A stretch of 64,000 nucleotides of DNA, taken from CATOSK01 sp034423195. GTDB taxonomy: Bacteria > Chloroflexota > Dehalococcoidia > Lucifugimonadales > UBA3495. Under the pieces are notes generated by a model, which was not told where the DNA came from, made no database searches, and saw only the letters and a program-made list of their open reading frames with translations. The DNA is taken from assembly GCA_034423195.1 (NCBI GenBank), contig DAOUIZ010000034.1:1-64000 (forward strand), given 5' to 3'. Made by a program: the position numbers and the translations under genes. Shown here piece after piece: positions 59,711-64,000 of this stretch (position 1 is its first letter; every line of letters starts with the position of its first letter).

Positions 59711-61546
59711 ATGCTCAGGCTCCTCAGCGTCACCAACTTCGCCACAATAGAGCAGCTCGAGGTTGAGTTGGGACCCGGGTTCAGCGTGCTGACCGGTGAG
59801 ACGGGGGCTGGCAAGTCGATCATCGTGGATGCGCTGAGCCTTCTGCTCGGAGGACGGGCCGATCTCGACACGGTACGTTCCGGTGCACGCCAGTCCAGGG
59901 TAGAAGGCATCTTCCTGCTTAGCCTGGACATCTCTCGGAAGATCAAAGCTGCCCTGAATGACTATGGAATTGACGTTGACGAACAGGAGTTAATTCTCGC
60001 CCGGGAAATTAACCTGGACGGCCGCAACACCTGCCGGGTGAACGGTCGAATCGTACCTCTCAGGGTATTGAGCACGCTGGCCCAACACCTGGCGGACATC
60101 CATGGACAAAACCAGCATCTGTCCCTTCTCCGCGCACGGGAGCACATGGACATCCTGGACAGGTATGCCGGGTTGTTGCGACTCCGCTCCGAGGTGGCAG
60201 AGGCGGTCCACCAGCTAACGCGAGTGCGCCAGGAACTGGACCGCCTGCAGAAGGATGGCGCAGAGCGTGCTCGACAAGTGGATTTTCTGAGATATCAAGT
60301 GGATGAGATCAGCTCCGCAAATCTGCGTCCCGGTGAAGATGACGACCTGGCGCTGGAGAGAGACCGGGTGGCCAACGCAGAGCGAATCATCACACTGTCA
60401 GACCACGCCTACGGAGCGTTATATGATAGCTTTGACCGCCACGATTCGGTGATAGACCTGATAGGGCAGGTGTCTGCAGACCTTTCCCAATTGGGGAGAC
60501 TGGACCCCACATTGAGCCAGAACCTTGAGTCCGTAGATGCCATCATGTCCCAGGTGGAAGAATTGGCGCGCGCACTGCGCAGCTATCGTGACGGCATCGA
60601 ATACAGCCCGGAACGTCTTCAGGAGATTGAGGGCCGGTTGGACTTGATCAACAGTCTAAAAAGGAAGTACGGCGGTTCCATCGGAGAAATCCTGGCCTTC
60701 GGCGAGACGGCCTCCCAGGATCTGCAAAATCTGGATCACACCGAAGAGCGTGTGGAGGGATTGGAGTCACGGGAGACGGACCTCGAAAGGGAGGTCGGCA
60801 TCCTTGCGGGGCAACTCTCCGAAGCCCGCCAACAGGCCGCCACGCGTTTGGCTGAAGCGATAGAAGAGGAGGTCGCCGGGCTGGCTTTGGGACACGCCCA
60901 GGTGTTAGTGGACATTCGTCAAGCAGAGTCGAAGGATGGTGTGCCGGTTGGGACCGTGGGTACGGTACCGGATTCAACACCCGGTTCGGGTGGGCAATCT
61001 GAAAGGTGGCTCGCGTTCAACGGGACGGGCATAGACTTAGTGGAATTCTTGATCTCGCTGAACCCGGGCGAACCGCCACGGCCGCTTTCCAGGATCGCTT
61101 CTGGAGGAGAAACGTCCAGGCTGATGCTTGCCATTAAGACCATCCTGTCGACGGCCGACGAGATACCGATGCTCGTGTTCGACGAAATCGATGCGGGGAT
61201 AGGTGGTCGAGTCGGGAGTGTCCTGGGTCAGAAACTGTGGGGCCTGTCCGAGACCCATCAGGTGCTATGCGTAACTCACCTCCCCCAAATAGCCTCCTAC
61301 GCAGACCACCACAGCAAGGTTGCGAAACTTGCCTCAGATGGAAGGACCGTGACATCGGTGGAGGACCTCAATGGTGAGACCAGGGTGAGGGAACTGAGCC
61401 AGATGCTGGGCTCAGATAGCGGCGCAACCCGCACCAACGCCTTGGAGATGCTAAAACAGGCGGAAAGCTGGAAGGAGAGCAAGAGGGCCTCCCCCGTCCA
61501 GGAAACTCTTCGGTGGTCTCAGGAGACCGTACAGGATCCGGGTTAG
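59711..61546 (+). CDS. recN: DNA repair protein RecN
   Basis: 611 residues from the ATG at 59711 (MLRLLSVTNFATIEQLEV); a GTG at 59666 is possible. SMC-like: Walker A LTGETGAGKSIIVDAL, the DIHGQNQHLSLL segment of RecN, two long coiled coils (about 170-400), then the signature LSRIASGGETSRLMLA and Walker B LVFDEIDAGIGGRVG, ending CVTHLPQIASYAD. It acts in double-strand-break repair, holding DNA ends. A short Gly/Pro/Thr-rich insertion (VGTVPDSTPGSGGQSE) lies before the signature. Confidence 0.96.
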   Translation: MLRLLSVTNFATIEQLEVELGPGFSVLTGETGAGKSIIVDALSLLLGGRADLDTVRSGARQSRVEGIFLLSLDISRKIKAALNDYGIDVDEQELILAREINLDGRNTCRVNGRIVPLRVLSTLAQHLADIHGQNQHLSLLRAREHMDILDRYAGLLRLRSEVAEAVHQLTRVRQELDRLQKDGAERARQVDFLRYQVDEISSANLRPGEDDDLALERDRVANAERIITLSDHAYGALYDSFDRHDSVIDLIGQVSADLSQLGRLDPTLSQNLESVDAIMSQVEELARALRSYRDGIEYSPERLQEIEGRLDLINSLKRKYGGSIGEILAFGETASQDLQNLDHTEERVEGLESRETDLEREVGILAGQLSEARQQAATRLAEAIEEEVAGLALGHAQVLVDIRQAESKDGVPVGTVGTVPDSTPGSGGQSERWLAFNGTGIDLVEFLISLNPGEPPRPLSRIASGGETSRLMLAIKTILSTADEIPMLVFDEIDAGIGGRVGSVLGQKLWGLSETHQVLCVTHLPQIASYADHHSKVAKLASDGRTVTSVEDLNGETRVRELSQMLGSDSGATRTNALEMLKQAESWKESKRASPVQETLRWSQETVQDPG

Positions 61547-61905
61547 ATCTCGAATCTCTCGCACGCTTACAGGGTGGACTGTTTCATTCAGTTTCCGGCA
61601 CCCAATCAGCATCGCAGAAAGTTGGGGGCCCGTGAAATCCTTGAGGGGACTGCTGGAGGGGAGAATTTCAGCCGTTCGAACCTCGGATATGTCAGTACAC
61701 AAAGAACGGCAAAAAGGGAGTTGGTTAAACGAGACCTCGGCAAGTCCAAAACCGGCCGGGTTCTCACTGCTCGAACGGTGGAACCGGCGGGAGAGTGAAG
61801 GACAGGGGCCGGGATCCCTAGAAGCAACCCCGGTGTAGTGGTTTATACCAGCCGATACCAGCCCCATTAACCGGCCATTGAAGCACAATATCGTTGATAT
61901 TGAAG
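61547..61905. other. Intergenic region after recN
   Basis: 359 bases. I see no gene, repeat or hairpin worth naming. Confidence 0.5.
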
Positions 61906-61994
61906 CGGAGGGAGTGGGATTCGAACCCACGATCCCGGTTTCCCAGGATAAGCGCTTAGCAGGCGCCCGCACTAGACCACTATGCGATCCCTCC
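61906..61994 (-). tRNA. tRNA-Ser (GCU)
   Basis: 89 bases with a long variable arm. Acceptor GGAGGGA/TCCCTCC with discriminator G, the Ser type. Anticodon stem GGCGC/GCGCT with loop CTGCTAA, anticodon GCU. Variable arm TTATCCTGGGAAACCGGGAT. T arm GTGGGTTCGAATCCCAC. Confidence 0.93.
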
Positions 61995-62283
61995 AAGGCT
62001 CGGGAGCCCAATATATCAGAACCGCCTCAACCCGACAATAAACCAAAGCCCTAATCCACCGAAAAGATGTCTGTGGAGGCGGGCTGGGACGACAACAGTG
62101 CTTCCGGCTTCGGGGATGACGGTCTTTGAAACAGAATGCCGACTCGGAACGAGGGGCGCCCAAGAGATGCTACCGCACGAGAAGCCTGACCGTATCCATG
62201 GCGCCTTCAACGGCCGCAGGTCATTAATCAGATACGGGAAAACGTGCTCACCGAGGCCAACATCTGCGGATTGGTGAAGCTGG

Positions 62284-62356
62284 TGGAGATAGGGGGGCTC
62301 GAACCCCCAACCTCGGCATTGCGAACGCCGCGCTCTCCCAGTTGAGCTATATCCCC
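62284..62356 (-). tRNA. tRNA-Ala (CGC)
   Basis: Acceptor GGGGATA/TATCTCC with the G3-U70 pair that marks alanine tRNAs, discriminator A. Anticodon stem CGGCG/TGCCG with loop TTCGCAA, anticodon CGC. T arm GGGGGTTCGAGCCCCC. No encoded CCA. Confidence 0.93.
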
Positions 62357-62537
62357 ACTTGCGGTGCGGAACCGGAGGTTTCCGGTTTTAGGGGCCGGAC
62401 CCGCCGGCCGACTGGTCATCCATCCCAGAGGGCTGCCGCTAATACCCTGGATGGGCGTGACTTGTCCAAAAGGGCTGCGCGGCAGAAGGATGGTACAGGA
62501 ATGGTAAGTCCCGCCGACGAATGGTGTCAAGGCGTGG

Positions 62538-63224
62538 TCAAGAGGACGGGCGGGGCGGCAGGACTCCGGTCAGCCAGGGAACGAGGTCGTTGATGACGGC
62601 CGGGGGGATTTCGTGTCCCATGGGGTATTCGTGGTAGCTAAGGGCGTAGCCTTCCTCTTCGAGGAAATCGCGGGCGGCCTGGGCAGTGTCCATGGAGATC
62701 ATGGGGTCGTGGTCGCCGTGGGCGATGAAGATGGGCTGTTCCCGGTTGTCGGGGAGCCTGGCCTTGAGGATATCCCGGTCGGGGAGGGTGGCGCTGAGGG
62801 CAGCGAGGCCGGCGAAGACGTGGGGACGGTCCAAGCCGCAGCGGTAGGTCATTCCGCCGCCCTGGGAGAAACCCATTAGTACGGCATTTCCCGGGGCTGT
62901 GCCGAACTGGGCGAAGATGTCGTCGAAGTAGGCGGCAACCTGTTCCTCGGCTTTCTGGAAGTCCTCGGGCTGGGCCTGCCCCCGGGGAGGGTGCCAGCCG
63001 TATCCAACCATGCCGAGGCCGACGTTGAAGGGAATGGGCGCGTTGGGGAGGCTGTAAACATAACCTTCCCGGTGGATGGAGGGGGCCAGTCCGGCGAGGT
63101 CGCGCATGTTGGCGCCGAAACCGTGGAGCAGAATGACCAGCGGGTAGGCGGCGTCTTCCCGATAGTCGTCGGGATAGATATTCAGGTAGGCCAGGGACTG
63201 GCCCTGGTGCTGTTCAGCTTTCAT
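62538..63224 (-). CDS. Phospholipase/carboxylesterase-family hydrolase
   Basis: 228 residues from the ATG at 63224. It has PLVILLHGFGANMRDLAGLA, nucleophile GFSQGGGMTY, Asp in IAHGDHDPMIS and His in YPMGHEIPP, the full Ser-Asp-His triad of the small carboxylesterase/lysophospholipase family. Cytoplasmic, no signal peptide. Acts on short-chain esters or lysophospholipids. Confidence 0.92.
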   Translation of the reverse strand: MKAEQHQGQSLAYLNIYPDDYREDAAYPLVILLHGFGANMRDLAGLAPSIHREGYVYSLPNAPIPFNVGLGMVGYGWHPPRGQAQPEDFQKAEEQVAAYFDDIFAQFGTAPGNAVLMGFSQGGGMTYRCGLDRPHVFAGLAALSATLPDRDILKARLPDNREQPIFIAHGDHDPMISMDTAQAARDFLEEEGYALSYHEYPMGHEIPPAVINDLVPWLTGVLPPRPSS

Positions 63225-63308
63225 CAAAGCCCCTTTTGGCGGGAATGCAGAGTCATCCTAACACGAGAGGGCCAGAAACGCCGGTGGTCCTGATGGGAAG
63301 AAAAAATC

Positions 63309-63338
63309 TGCCCTATTCTGCCTCATTTTGTCCCATTC
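63309..63338 (-). repeat. Three 10-bp phased units
   Basis: Plus strand TGCCCTATTC, TGCCTCATTT, TGTCCCATTC follow one another directly. On the minus strand the consensus is RAATGRGRCA, similar to the ATGGGACA units at 13.4 kb. Confidence 0.45.
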
Positions 63339-63561
63339 CCAGAGGTGTGGAGAGGGCTGGACTCCCGAATTGGGGCTCATTCCGTTCCGTTTTGCGCTAT
63401 GGAGCCGGGATGGGCACCGAAGGGGAAGGCAACGCCGGGCCGGAAGGTCGTGCGGACAGAATCCATGGGTCCATAGTAGTGAGGCGGCTGCGGGGTTGGC
63501 AAGGGGGAACTGTCAGCAATCCGGGGCGAGGACGGGAGAAACGGCCGAGTTTTTGCACTTT

Positions 63562-63616
63562 CATGTTGGTGCTTCCGACCTGCATGATAGTGCTGTTTCA
63601 CCAACATGCTGGTGCT
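63562..63616 (+). repeat. Three CATGnTnGTGCT units two helical turns apart
   Basis: CATGTTGGTGCT at 63562, CATGATAGTGCT at 63583, CATGCTGGTGCT at 63605: steps of 21 and 22 bp. The last ends about 125 bases before the DUF952 gene. Confidence 0.6.
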
Positions 63617-63741
63617 TTCGGCGGGTGGGACAGCCCAGGCGTCTGACCCCGGCGCTGTCCGGTCGGGAGCGGTGGGTTACAATGGCGGTACCAGTCCTGG
63701 TTGGATGGTTTCCGTCCCGGGTTGGATAGCGGGGAGGATTT

Positions 63742-64000
63742 ATGGCGAGCATATTGCATCTTATTGACCGGGCGAGCTGGGACGAGTCCCGGAGCAAGGG
63801 GGAGCATCGTCCCGAGTCGCTGGCCAGCGAGGGGTTCATCCACTGTTCGCAGGATGAGGAGCAGATGCTGCGGGTGGCGTACCGGCTCTACCCGGGAAGG
63901 GATGACATGATGGTCCTAGACGTGGACACGGATCGGCTGGAGGCGCCGGTCAAGCGGGAGCCGAGCCGGTCGGGGGAGATTTATCCGCACATCTACGGGC
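63742..64000 (+). CDS. DUF952 family protein, partial (runs off the window)
   Basis: At least 86 residues, ATG at 63742 after GGGGAGGA. It starts MASILHLIDRASWDESRSKG, then SLASEGFIHCSQDEEQML and MMVLDVDTDRLEAPVKRE, ending in GEIYPHIYG at the edge. The GFIHCS and PHIYG motifs are the DUF952 hallmarks. Function unknown. Confidence 0.88.
   Translation, partial: MASILHLIDRASWDESRSKGEHRPESLASEGFIHCSQDEEQMLRVAYRLYPGRDDMMVLDVDTDRLEAPVKREPSRSGEIYPHIYG

Larger units (their letters stand above)
63225..63741. other. Intergenic region with two short repeat groups
   Basis: 517 bases without a supported gene. It contains three 10-bp units at 63309-63338 and three CATGnTnGTGCT units at 63562-63616, listed separately. 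Confidence 0.5.

Overview
The window is a GC-rich chromosomal segment of a bacterium, most likely a Chloroflexota of the Dehalococcoidia/SAR202 type. That placement is inferred from gene content: several family III (CaiB/BaiF) CoA-transferases including a double-length fusion, luciferase-like oxidoreductases, a thiolase-like/DUF35 pair, GYD and MaoC-like proteins, and a two-component PHA synthase. No rRNA is present, so it cannot be confirmed here. Many genes start with TTG or GTG behind strong Shine-Dalgarno (SD) sequences.

Layout. 0-0.5 kb: a transposase end, frameshifted. 0.7-4.6 kb: a replication operon of rplI, dnaB, a DnaD-like protein and a helicase-loader-like protein with two AAA+ domains. 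4.7-13.2 kb: mixed metabolism (Gfo/Idh oxidoreductase, signal peptidase, YihY membrane protein, split MaoC-like dehydratase, Fic protein, PfkB kinase, DUF192 lipoprotein, HpcH/HpaI aldolase). 13.2-23.3 kb: two CoA-transferases, tRNA-Met/Cys/Leu, an MscS channel, an RDD protein, an ICL/PEP-mutase family lyase, a GYD protein and an F420/flavin oxidoreductase flanked by two copies of a repeat. 23.6-28 kb: one very large secreted protein with seven fibronectin type III domains. 28-43.8 kb: catabolic and accessory genes (iron-binding lipoprotein, frameshifted MidA-like methyltransferase, thiolase-like/DUF35 pair, fused CoA-transferase, desaturase, LLM oxidoreductase, hydrolases, AKR, SDR, amidohydrolase). 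44-47 kb: a PHA synthesis operon (PadR regulator, phasin-like protein, PhaC, PhaE). 47.3-59 kb: a signalling and amidoligase block. 59.7-64 kb: recN, tRNA-Ser, tRNA-Ala, a carboxylesterase and a partial DUF952 gene.

The most interesting part is 47.3-59.0 kb. On the plus strand an ammonium transporter is followed by a partner-switching module: a STAS anti-anti-sigma protein, a response regulator fused to a PP2C phosphatase, and an RsbW-like kinase. This is translationally coupled to a branched-chain-amino-acid-type binding protein and a HAMP histidine kinase. Converging from the other side is a second STAS gene and a tight three-gene operon in which a second ammonium transporter sits, with 5-nt gaps on each side, between a circularly permuted ATP-grasp protein and an alpha-E protein. 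The ATP-grasp/alpha-E pair is a predicted peptide/amide-forming system of unknown product. An ammonium channel inside it, and a ligand-sensing phosphoswitch beside it, suggest an ammonia-fed and regulated version. That reading is inference.

Short motifs repeated at 10-11 bp steps, one helical turn of DNA, occur at 10.4, 13.4 and 63.3 kb. None of them is explained by a gene.
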